NCBI GenBank assembly: GCA_022563535.1
Contig: JADFNE010000032.1
Location: 1-48,765 of the forward strand
Direction of reading: 5' to 3'
Length of the DNA: 48,765 nucleotides
Source of the DNA: Myxococcales bacterium
GTDB lineage: Bacteria; Myxococcota_A; UBA9160; UBA4427
A program made the translations under genes and the position numbers. The notes beneath the pieces were generated by a model. That model was not told the origin of the DNA. It saw only the letters and a program-made list of their open reading frames with translations, and did not search any database. Positions 16,023-25,129 of this stretch are shown in pieces. Each line of letters opens with the position of its first letter. The stretch's first letter is position 1.

Positions 16023-17657
16023 ATGAGCAATGAAGCGCAACCCACAGAAGCGCCCCTGGCGGAGACCGAAGCAAGCGGCATTGTGGCGGTCGTCGACTGG
16101 CTTGCGGGGTCGAACGCCCGAGTCGCTGCAACCCAGGCCGCCCTTGCCTTGGCGATCTACGCCGTCGTGCTCAGCGCGCCGCTCTTTTTTGACGATCAAC
16201 AGTTCATCGAGTGGAACCATCACGTCACCGGCTTCGACCTGGCAGAAATCTATTCTTCCAGCGTAACCGAGGGCGCGGGATTTCAATCCAACACCTACCG
16301 GCCCAACCAACAGTTCGTATACGCCCTGATCTACAAGTTCTTCGGACTGTCTCCCGTTCCCTATCACCTGTTCTCATTGATGGTCCACATCGCCAATGCC
16401 ATGCTGGTCTTTTTGCTCCTCAACGCGTTCTCGCTCCACAGAACGGGTTGCTTTCTCGCTTCGCTGGTGTTTCTCGTTCATCCCATCCAGACCCAGGCGG
16501 TGAGTTACGTGTCGGGACTGGCCGGGCCGTTTGCGCTCATGTTCTTGCTCGCCGGAATTCACGCGTGGATCGCGAGTCTTGCGCAAGAGAGTTCGGGACG
16601 GCGCGCCGGATTGTTCGCAGCTGCATTGATCTTGTTCGTGGGGGCGTTCTTTACCAAGTCCGACATGGTGATTCTTGCGCCCTTGACCCTCGTGTTGGCG
16701 ATCTACTTTGTGCTGAGCGGGCGCATTCAGGTCAGCCGCTATCTCGTGCTGTCGCTTGCGAGCTTTTCACTGCTCGCCTTTGGCTTCCTGGCCATCAAGC
16801 TCACGCTGCTCAATTTTGCCGGGGCCTCGGGCATGATTACGGGCAGTAACGTCTACACCGAGAACCTTCACATCCGTCTCTTTACCTTCATCAGTGTGCT
16901 CGATCGCTATGCCGAGCTGATCCTGTGGCCTGCGGTGATGAGCTACGGCAAGCCGCTGACTGCGTATTCGAGTTTGCTCACGTATCACGGCCTTGCGGGG
17001 CTGCTGATTCTCGCGATCGGAGCGATGGCGGTGCTTCGCGTCAGACAGGCGCCGCTCGTGTTTCTCGGCTGTGGCTGGTTCTTTGCTGCACTGGCCCCGT
17101 ATTCTGGCGTCATTCCCCTGACTGCGATGTATCTCGAACACTGGCTCTACGCTCCGCTGATCGGCCCCGTGATGCTGCTCGCCGGTCTCTATCATCAGCT
17201 GACACCCGCCGCGCGCAATCGAGCAGCGGCGATCGCGGTTTCTGTTTTGCTGATCCTGATGGTTCGCACCGGGGTGCGAAACTACGAATGGGCGGATGCC
17301 GAGCGCTTCTATCTCGCAGAGATACGAAACGCCGGACCTTCGATGCAGATGTTCAACAACCTTGCCATTCATCTCGAGAGTGTGGGGAAGACCGATGAAG
17401 CGATCGAAGTACTGGAATTCATCATCAGTAACGTGGATACAGCTCCGGAACCCCATGTCAATCTGGCCCGGATCTCCGCCGAGCGCGGCGAGTTCGAACG
17501 CGCTCGGGGAGGATTTCTGCGCGCGCTCGAGATCGATCCAGTCAATTACAATGCGCTCATCGGCCTACGGGATCTCTACGACGCCCGGGGAGATGTCGAG
17601 CAGGCGATGAAGGTCGATCAACAGATCCGCGGGATTGAACGCGATCGGGGACTCTAG
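16023..17657 (+). CDS. TMTC-like membrane protein with C-terminal TPRs
   Basis: The 544-residue protein has an N-terminal membrane domain of ten or more helices. Its first loop carries FFDDQQFIEWNHHVTGF, with the acidic pair typical of PMT/TMTC-type O-mannosyltransferases, then NTYRPNQQFVYALIYKFFGLSP and HLFSLMVHIANAMLVF. The last roughly 150 residues form tetratricopeptide repeats (NLAIHLESVGKTDEAIEVLEFI; NLARISAERGEFERARGGFLRALEIDP; NYNALIGLRDLYDARGD). Eukaryotic TMTCs glycosylate cadherins; bacterial homologues are of unknown acceptor. ATG 16023 follows agcg directly, with a weak ribosome site, suggesting coupling to the upstream GT-C-like gene. Confidence 0.78.
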   Translation: MSNEAQPTEAPLAETEASGIVAVVDWLAGSNARVAATQAALALAIYAVVLSAPLFFDDQQFIEWNHHVTGFDLAEIYSSSVTEGAGFQSNTYRPNQQFVYALIYKFFGLSPVPYHLFSLMVHIANAMLVFLLLNAFSLHRTGCFLASLVFLVHPIQTQAVSYVSGLAGPFALMFLLAGIHAWIASLAQESSGRRAGLFAAALILFVGAFFTKSDMVILAPLTLVLAIYFVLSGRIQVSRYLVLSLASFSLLAFGFLAIKLTLLNFAGASGMITGSNVYTENLHIRLFTFISVLDRYAELILWPAVMSYGKPLTAYSSLLTYHGLAGLLILAIGAMAVLRVRQAPLVFLGCGWFFAALAPYSGVIPLTAMYLEHWLYAPLIGPVMLLAGLYHQLTPAARNRAAAIAVSVLLILMVRTGVRNYEWADAERFYLAEIRNAGPSMQMFNNLAIHLESVGKTDEAIEVLEFIISNVDTAPEPHVNLARISAERGEFERARGGFLRALEIDPVNYNALIGLRDLYDARGDVEQAMKVDQQIRGIERDRGL

Positions 17658-17688
17658 GGGCCAAACCTGTGGGACTACAACTTCAGGA

Positions 17689-19710
17689 CTACCACTTGTA
17701 GGCAGCCGGCCCCTCGATCACCTTGCGTACGACATCGACCAGGGCATCGGGCATGAACGGCTTCTGCAGGAACCCCGCCAGGCCCAGTCCCTCAAGCTCT
17801 GCGGCGGCCCGCTTTTCCGAGTAACCACTCACCAGCACGACCTGGGCGTCGGGGCGGATCTTGCGAATCTTCTGAAACGCCTGGAAGCCTCCCATCGTCG
17901 GCATGGTTCGGTCGAGCAACACCAGCTTGATCTCGTCGGCGTTGCGGGCGAAGACCTCGACGCCTTCGCGACCGTCCGCAGCGGTGACGACCTCGAGCCC
18001 CACCCGTGTGAGAATGTCGACCGCAAGTTCGCGCACGCCCTGGTCATCGTCCACGACCAGCACCATGTCACTCGCCCGCCAGGTCGTGGCTCGCGGGCTA
18101 CTTGAAGTCGTTGTAACCGCGGCTCCCTGGGAGGCCGGAAACAACACGCGAAACGAAGTTCCGACATCGGGTTCGCTGTTAATCTCGACCGCGCCCCGGT
18201 GGCCCCGAACAATGCCTGCGACCGCCGCCAATCCGAGCCCCCGGCCGGTGAACTTGGTCGTGAAGAACGGGTCGAAGATCTTTGAGGTGGTCTCTGCATC
18301 CATGCCGCACCCGGTATCTGTCACTTCGAGATAGACGTGTCGACCGGGGTTGAGGTTTTCCGAAAAAATCGCTTTGGCGGGCGCCTTCGAGAGATTCACC
18401 ACTCCGGTTCGCACGTTGATCTTGCCCTCGCCATCGGACAGTGCTTCGCTGGCGTTGCTGATCAGGTTGATCACCACCTGGCTGATCTGTGCGGAGTCGG
18501 CTTCCATCGGCGGCAGCTCCGTAGCGAGATCGAACTCCAGCACGGTCTTTCCCGACACCGCCGATTCGACCAGCCGCCCCATCTCCTCGACGAGCTGCGA
18601 AAGGTCGATTTGTTCGAGTTGCAGCGGCCCCTTGCCCGCGTAGGAGAGCATCTGGTTGGTGAGCGCCGCGGCGCGTTCGGTGGCCTGGCGAATCTTCAGC
18701 AGGCGCTTGCGCAACGGCGAATCGAGCGGGACTTCGTCGAGCACCAGGCTGGCTTCACCCATGATGGGGGTCAAGAGATTGTTGAAGTCGTGCGCTATGC
18801 CGCCGGCCAACACGCCCAGGCTCTCGAGCTTCTGGGTATTGACCATCTGTGCTTCGAGGTCCCGGTGCTCCGCGTTCTCCCGCAGTTCGTCGGTGATGTC
18901 GTGAGTGACCGACAGCAGGCGCTGCTCCCCATCACTGCGTTGGTAGACATGGCCCTTGGATTCGAACCAGAGATAATTTCCGTCCTTGGTACGCACCCGA
19001 TAAGGTTCGAAGCGCGCGATCTCCCCGGTCTCCACCGACCGCTCGGAAATCTCACGGATGCGATCGACATCATCTTCATGAATGAGTGCATACGGCGGCA
19101 TTGCGAGCAACTCTTGTTGGGTGTAGCCAAGCGTTGCGGAGTGATCGGAACTGATGAACCGAGTCAGGCCATCGGTCGTCGTTTCAGTGATCAGATCGCG
19201 ACTCATCTCTGAGACCACGCGATAGCGCTCCTCGCTCTCGATCAGCTGGCGTTGCGCATACACCAGTTCCGTGATGTCCCGGGTGACGGACATTGACTGA
19301 TAGCCACCGTTGGCATTTTTGTACGAAGCCTGTGAATTGATTTCGAGCCAGCGCCATTCTCCGCGTTTGTGCTTTGTGCGGATCACGCAGCGGAAAGCTC
19401 GTCCGTGCGTGGAGAGAGCAGTTGCGCCCTTGACCAGGACTTCCCGATCATCCGGATGAATTTCGATGCAATCCCCGGCGAGAACCTCTTCGGGGGTAAA
19501 GCCCAGGACATCGACACAGCCAGGGCTCACATAGGTGGTCTGCGACTGATCGTCCGCCTCAGTGACAAAACCATTCGTCTGGTCGACCAGGCTCAAGAGA
19601 CGATCGATACGTTTGGCGAGTACGGGAAGGTCGAGATCCGGTGAAGGGGTCGGGATCCGACTGATCACTTGATTCTTGAAGGTCTGCCCCGCAGATTCAT
19701 CATTGGCCAT
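17689..19710 (-). CDS. Hybrid sensor histidine kinase (PAS-PAS-HisKA-HATPase-REC)
   Basis: The 673-residue cytosolic kinase has no membrane segment. PAS domains with PAC tails cover about residues 35-150 and 165-280 (SVTRDITELV; SVTHDITDEL). Then come the HisKA box GGIAHDFNNLLTPI with the phosphorylated His, an HATPase with N box INLISNASEAL, G1 DTGCGMD and G2 GRGLGLAAV, and a C-terminal receiver (VLVVDDD...LLDRTMP). The DFNN-type H box and its attached receiver are typical of kinases that phosphorylate a separate response regulator. No output partner lies adjacent. The signal is unknown. Confidence 0.94.
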   Translation of the reverse strand: MANDESAGQTFKNQVISRIPTPSPDLDLPVLAKRIDRLLSLVDQTNGFVTEADDQSQTTYVSPGCVDVLGFTPEEVLAGDCIEIHPDDREVLVKGATALSTHGRAFRCVIRTKHKRGEWRWLEINSQASYKNANGGYQSMSVTRDITELVYAQRQLIESEERYRVVSEMSRDLITETTTDGLTRFISSDHSATLGYTQQELLAMPPYALIHEDDVDRIREISERSVETGEIARFEPYRVRTKDGNYLWFESKGHVYQRSDGEQRLLSVTHDITDELRENAEHRDLEAQMVNTQKLESLGVLAGGIAHDFNNLLTPIMGEASLVLDEVPLDSPLRKRLLKIRQATERAAALTNQMLSYAGKGPLQLEQIDLSQLVEEMGRLVESAVSGKTVLEFDLATELPPMEADSAQISQVVINLISNASEALSDGEGKINVRTGVVNLSKAPAKAIFSENLNPGRHVYLEVTDTGCGMDAETTSKIFDPFFTTKFTGRGLGLAAVAGIVRGHRGAVEINSEPDVGTSFRVLFPASQGAAVTTTSSSPRATTWRASDMVLVVDDDQGVRELAVDILTRVGLEVVTAADGREGVEVFARNADEIKLVLLDRTMPTMGGFQAFQKIRKIRPDAQVVLVSGYSEKRAAAELEGLGLAGFLQKPFMPDALVDVVRKVIEGPAAYKW

Positions 19711-19820
19711 GACGCCACTCCATCCGTCTAGATAGAGTAACCGAAGCGCAACACTGGTGCAGTGATGGGCTTTTGGCCCATATATCCGGTTGTGCTGCCC
19801 CAGGAGCGTGCGAGGTGTGC

Positions 19821-21143
19821 CTATTCGGGCTTGCGCATGCGTACTGCGCGCGCGTGGGCGGTCAGTCCCTCGCGCGTGGCAAAGTCCACGACCGCGTCGG
19901 CATCCTCGGCGACGCTCACATCGTCGTATTCGAGCGTGCTGCTCGCTTTGATGAAGTCGTTACACGACAGAGGCCCGAAGAAGCGCGCGGTTCCCCCGGT
20001 GGGGAGTACGTGGGAGGGGCCGGCAAAATAGTCACCGAGGGGAACGGGTGTGTTGACGCCGGTGAAGATCGCCCCCGCGTCCAGGATCGCGTCCGCGCAA
20101 GTCGCGTCTTCCGTAGTCATGATCTGCAGGTGTTCCGGCGCGAAGCGGTTCGCGATCGAACAAGCACTGGCGAGGTCCCGCACGAGGATGATTGCCCCAT
20201 AGGATTCGAGTGCGGGACGAATCACATCGGCGCGCTCGAGTTCGCTGAGTTGCGATTCGACGCACTTCTCGACTTCGGTCGCAAATGAAGCATTCGGCGT
20301 GATGAGCACTGCCGAACCCGGGTTGTGTTCCGCCTGGGCGAGTAGATCGGCCGCAACCCAGTCTGCCCGGGCGCTCTGGTCGGCGACGATCACGACTTCG
20401 CTCGGCCCGGCGATCGAATCGATCCCCACCCGTCCAAAGAGCTGCCGCTTGGCTTCGGCGACGAACGCATTGCCCGGGCCAACGATCTTGTGGACCGCGG
20501 GGATGGACTCTGTCCCATACGCCATGGCGGCCACCGCCACGGCTCCTCCCAGACGGTAGACCTCGCTGATCCCGAGTTCGCCCGCGAGTGCGAGCGCCAT
20601 CGAATTGATTTCGCCATCGGTCGGAGGGGAGACCATGACGATTTCACTGACACCCGCGACCTGGGCGGGAACGACCGTCATGAGCACCGTTGAGGGATAG
20701 AGCGCCTGTCCGCCGGGTACATAGACGGCCGCGCGTTTGATCGGCGTGTAGCGCACCCCGAGTTTGCGCCCGCCGCGAACAAGTGGTGCGGGGGCTTTGA
20801 TCAGGATGTGCTCTTGATAGGCCCGGATGTTGTCGATCGCGCGGCGCATCAGGGCGAGAAACTCGGGCTCGGCTGCGGCGTGGGCTTTGGCGATCAATTC
20901 CGCGGGAACGCGCAAACTCTCGGGGGAGATGTCTGCACGATCGAAGCGCGAAGTCAGTTTCGCCGCGGCCTCGTCGCCGCCGCTGCGCACCTGGCTCAAG
21001 ATGTCCGAAACAATCGCGGGTACGTCGAGGTCCGACGCCGCGTCGGCTCCCAGCAGTCCGCCAGCGAGAAGAACGGCGAGCAAGGCATCGAGTTCGGCCT
21101 CGCCGCTCGGGCTGCTCATTTGAATCAAGCGAATTGCGCTCAT
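19821..21143 (-). CDS. hisD: Histidinol dehydrogenase
   Basis: The 440-residue enzyme carries out the last two steps of histidine synthesis, L-histidinol to L-histidine with 2 NAD and zinc. The family signature is present: KIVGPGNAFVAEAKRQLFGRVGIDSIAGPSEV, given here in overview, with the catalytic FAPEHLQIM later and the C-terminal HVLPTGGTARFFGPLSCNDF. Length is standard. It is not in a his operon here: the next gene on the same strand is a sensor kinase. Some hisD homologues act on other amino alcohols, but the zinc ligand and FAPEH region look intact. Confidence 0.94.
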   Translation of the reverse strand: MSAIRLIQMSSPSGEAELDALLAVLLAGGLLGADAASDLDVPAIVSDILSQVRSGGDEAAAKLTSRFDRADISPESLRVPAELIAKAHAAAEPEFLALMRRAIDNIRAYQEHILIKAPAPLVRGGRKLGVRYTPIKRAAVYVPGGQALYPSTVLMTVVPAQVAGVSEIVMVSPPTDGEINSMALALAGELGISEVYRLGGAVAVAAMAYGTESIPAVHKIVGPGNAFVAEAKRQLFGRVGIDSIAGPSEVVIVADQSARADWVAADLLAQAEHNPGSAVLITPNASFATEVEKCVESQLSELERADVIRPALESYGAIILVRDLASACSIANRFAPEHLQIMTTEDATCADAILDAGAIFTGVNTPVPLGDYFAGPSHVLPTGGTARFFGPLSCNDFIKASSTLEYDDVSVAEDADAVVDFATREGLTAHARAVRMRKPE

Positions 21144-21304
21144 GCTTTGTCGCCACCCTCGCCGAGACTGTGCTCAGCCGCTTCGAAACCGCAGTATAAT
21201 AGTTCTTGTCACCCGCGCGAAATCGAGTCCGAGAGGGTAGTCTGCCGGGGGGCTAGACGCCGACAAACGAAGAGAAGCCGCCGAGCCGCCGAGCCGTAGA
21301 ACCG

Positions 21305-21700
21305 ATGATACCCGCGCTGAAAAGATTCTTCCGATTCCTCATTTCCGGCGATCCCGGAAACCAGCCCCACCCGGCGCCGCCGACTAACCTCGACGCAAAG
21401 GTCACGGAAACCTCCGAGTCAAGCGCCGACACCGAATCCCGGGCAAACCATTTCACGAGGAATCAGATCCTCGAGGATCTGGTGGCCCACATCTGTTCAA
21501 CGATGCCCGACCCCCGATCTCCCGACGAGATCGATATCCGCTTGCACATGTACGATGCCGGCTATCTGACGTCCATAACCGCAGCAGACCTGCTCGTCCA
21601 CGTCGATGCTCGCTATGGGATCGATATTTCGGAGACCCAGCTCATTGGACCGCTGCAAAATCTCGACGCCCTCGCCCGGTACGTTGCGTCGGGTCGCTAG
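21305..21700 (+). CDS. Acyl-carrier-like protein with N-terminal extension
   Basis: The 131-residue protein has a C-terminal four-helix carrier-protein pattern (about residues 50-128): ILEDLVAHI, then DAGYLTSITAADLLVHVDARYGIDISETQL and NLDALARYV. The serine in LTSIT sits where carrier proteins have the phosphopantetheine Ser, usually DSL or DSI. Here the preceding Asp is Thr, so modification is likely but not certain. The first 45 residues are a basic, Pro-rich low-complexity leader that could contact a membrane or partner. It is divergent from hisD and convergent with the Amt-kinase gene, sharing 4 bases with its stop. No adjacent synthase is present. Confidence 0.7.
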   Translation: MIPALKRFFRFLISGDPGNQPHPAPPTNLDAKVTETSESSADTESRANHFTRNQILEDLVAHICSTMPDPRSPDEIDIRLHMYDAGYLTSITAADLLVHVDARYGIDISETQLIGPLQNLDALARYVASGR

Positions 21701-24700
21701 CCCGGCTTGCCCTCACCCTTACTCCCGTCATCCAGCCACCGTCCCAGCACGCGAACGAGTTCAGCGGGTTGAATCGGCTTGCTCACATAATCGTCCATTC
21801 CCGCGGCTAGACACTGTTCGCGGTCGCCCTGCATCGCGTTGGCGGTTACGGCGATGATCGGAATCCGATTCGTGGACTCCGACTCTCGAATGGCTCGAGT
21901 GGCCCCGTAGCCGTCGAGGATTGGCATCTGGCAGTCCATGAAGACGAGGTCGAATGCCGATTGCTGAAGAGCGTCGACGGCCTGCTGACCGTCTTCGGCG
22001 ATCACCACCGTGCAGCCTAGTTTTGTCAGCATCTTCTTCACGACCTTCTGGTTCACCAAATTGTCTTCTGCCACGAGGATGCGGGCCTCGAAGAACATGG
22101 CTTCGGGCTGTGGGGGATTCTTCGCGCTCGACTTGACGTCTTGCGTTTCGCCCTTGGCCTCGTCGAATTGAAAAGGAATGACAAACCAAAACGTCGATCC
22201 TTCTCCCTCAGTGCTTTCGACGCCGATCTCGCCTCCCATCAACTCAACCAGTTGTTTGGAGATTGCGAGCCCGAGACCGGTTCCGCCGAACACGCGAGTG
22301 GTTGAGGCGTCGGCCTGGGTAAACTTGTCAAAAATGTTCTCGAGGCGATCCCATGGAATGCCAACTCCGGTGTCTTCGACCGCGATGCGAATCTTCGCAG
22401 ATGTCTCGTCGCGGGATTCACAGCTCACCTTGATCACGATCGTCCCTTCGGGCGTGAACTTGATCGAGTTCCCTGCCAGGTTCAGCATGATCTGTCTCAG
22501 CCGGCCGTCGTCCCCGACCAGATGACGTGGGACATCCTCTGCGATCTCCGCGTGCATGCTCAGGTTACTGTCCTGGGCTCTCGAAGACAGGAGCCCGACG
22601 ACCCCTTCCACGGTCGAGACAAGATTGAACGGCAATGGCTCGATTGCGAGCTTGCCCGCCTCCATCTTCGAAAAGTCGAGTATGTCGTCGATGATCGTGA
22701 GCAGTGCAGTCCCCGAACTGGCGATGGTTTCTGCTTGTTCGCGCTGTTCAGCGTCGAGCTCGGTATCGAGCAACAAGTTGGTCATGCCGATCACACCGTT
22801 CATAGGTGTGCGGATTTCGTGACTCATGCTGGCGAGGAATTCACTTTTTGCGATCGATGCAGCCTCAGCACCCTCTTGCGCCTGTCGCAAGTGCGACTCG
22901 GCAAGCTTGTGCTCGGTAATGTCTCGAAAAATCCCGCTAAAATAGGTATTCGGGCCGACCTGAAATGTGTTGATCGCGAGATCCAGCGGAAATTCGTCCC
23001 CATTCCTTCGCTTTCCCGTGACCTCGCGGATCGTTCCGATCACGCGCTCTTCGCCGGATTCGAAGTACCGGGCAATGTGGCCATCATGAGCGCTGCGATC
23101 GGGTTCTGCGGCGAGTGTCGAGACGTTTTCGCCGATCACGTCGTCGCTGGTGAATCCAAAAATCTCTTCGGCTGCATTGTTGAAGGAACGAATGATCCCC
23201 CGTTGATCGATCAAGACATGTCCATCGAGCATGGTGTCGAGTACGGCGCGTTGGCGCGCTTCGCTGGCCTCTGCTTGCTTTCGGACGTCCTCGTGATCGC
23301 GCAGCAAATTCAAGGACGCGCGGCGCATTCGCTGCACTTCGTTCAGCTTCTCTGCCAGATTCAACTCTGATGTCTGCAACTGTTCGCGTTCGTTCTCGAT
23401 GCGTCGCAGATATTCTTTCGCCTGCTCTTCGGCAAACTTCTGCTCCGAAACATCGCGGATGATCGCGGTGGTGGTGCCGTCCGTGGTCTCCCGGGCCCCA
23501 GGCTGATGTCGGCGGGAAACAAGTCTCCATTCTTGCGGCAGCCGAGCATTGGTTTTGTGCTCGACAGCTCCAAATTGACGGCGAAATCAGCACTGGGGAT
23601 CGTGTCTTCTGAGGAATGCTGTTCTTTGAGCAGCAGGGTTGCCGGCTGGCCAATGACCTCGGCGGCCGATCGTCCAAATAGATTCTCCGCGCCCGGGTTG
23701 AATCCCACGACGAGTCCGTCCGGGGCGATCGTCACCACACCTTCGCTGATGTTGCGAACGATTGAGTCTGCGAGGCTGACTGCACCTTGCAGGGAATCCA
23801 TCACCTTGTTGTAGAGAACGGCGATCTGGCCCAGTTCGGTGAAGGGTTCGGCTTGGACGCGAATATCGAGATTTCCAGTCTGCGCCTGCTCACTCATCAC
23901 ACTGAGCATGTCCAGGAGTTCGGTGGAGGCACCGTGTTCGGCGGCGCTCAATCCGATGTGTTCATCCTCAGGAGATACTCTCAGCGGAAAAATGCGGTTG
24001 ATTCCCCGAAATACCACGGTTACCGCGCCAAATGTCCAAACGAAACAGACCAACACCCCGAGTAGTTGAACGGCGAATTGATCGAAGCGCGAGAGTCCGG
24101 TTCCAAGGGTCTCGAGGTCTCCAAACAGCGCGACTGCCAAGGTTCCCCAGACTCCCGCAGCGGCGTGGACCGGGAATGCGCCGATGACATCGTCGATCTC
24201 GTGGCGCTCGAGCAACTCGCTCATCCGCAGGGCGACCAACGCCCCCGCGGCTCCAATCACCACCGATATGGCGGGGCCGACGGCAAAGCATCCCGCGGTT
24301 ATGGCAACGAGTCCCGCGAGGGATCCATTGACCAGATCCGAGTAGTGCACCTGGTTGCGCCAAAGGCCATTCCGGCCGCTGACCCTCCGCAAGCGGCGAG
24401 AATCGTGTTTGCAATGATCTTCGGAACCCTGTCGTCGAAGGCGAGAGTGCTCCCGCCGTTGAATCCGATCCATCCGATCCATAACAGGAGCGCTCCGAGC
24501 ATCGCGAGGGGTGCATTGTATCCCGTAAACGGTTGCGTCCGCGTACCCCCGCCTTCGCGGGCGACAAAGCGATCCTTTCGGGGCCCAATGATCATGACCA
24601 AAGCGAGCGCGGCCCAGCCCCCGACTCCGTGAACCACGGTCGAGCCCGCGAAATCCACGAAGCCAAGCTGATTCAACCAACCCGCTTGTGCTCCATCGGC

Positions 24701-25129
24701 TCCGGCGTTCCACACCCAATGGCCAAACAACGGGTAAATCAGCGTCGAGAGGACGACTGTGACGAGCAGGTAGGATGAGAAGCGAATTCGTTCGGCGACG
24801 GCGCCGGAAACGATTGTCACGGCCGTTCCGCAGAACATCATCTGGAACAAAAAGACGGAGTAGGCGCTAGCGGATTCGCCGCTGACTTGGGTGAATATTT
24901 CGGGACTTCCGAGGACGCCGCCAAGCGAGCTGCCAAAGATGATCGCAAAACCCGCCGCCGCGAAGATGATGCTCGACAGGGCGAAGTCCGCGATGTTCTT
25001 GATCGCCACGTTGATACTATTTTTGGTTCGGGTCAGTCCCGATTCCAGGCACAAAAAACCTGCTTGCATCAACAACACGAGCGTGGCACTCAGGAGGATC
25101 CACAAAATGTCGATCGGTGAAGATTCCAC
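21697..25129 (-). pseudogene. Ammonium transporter fused to PAS-PAS-histidine kinase-receiver, interrupted by two frameshifts
   Basis: Three overlapping frames join into one protein of about 1144 residues. Residues 1-420 are Amt: both pore histidines are retained (STVVHGVGGW and FPVHAAAGVWG) and the C-terminal GLSAAEHGAS motif is present. A HAMP-like linker and two PAS domains follow. The kinase has H box SMSHEIRTPMNGVIGM and HATPase G boxes GVGIPWD and GTGLGLAI; the receiver has ILVAEDN and FMDCQMP. Frame changes occur near 24362-24364 (a T missing in a TTT run on the coding strand) and 23496-23499 (a G missing in GGGG). Both are one-base losses in homopolymers, so sequence error is as likely as real decay. 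ATG 25129 overlaps the stop of the haem sensor, so the two genes are coupled. Amt-kinase fusions are known ammonium sensors; haem pairing is inference. Confidence 0.85.

Noticed and set aside
19765-19781. Hairpin atgggcttttggcccat as a terminator of hisD
   Set aside because: No T-run follows on the minus strand, and the stem is short; it may be chance.
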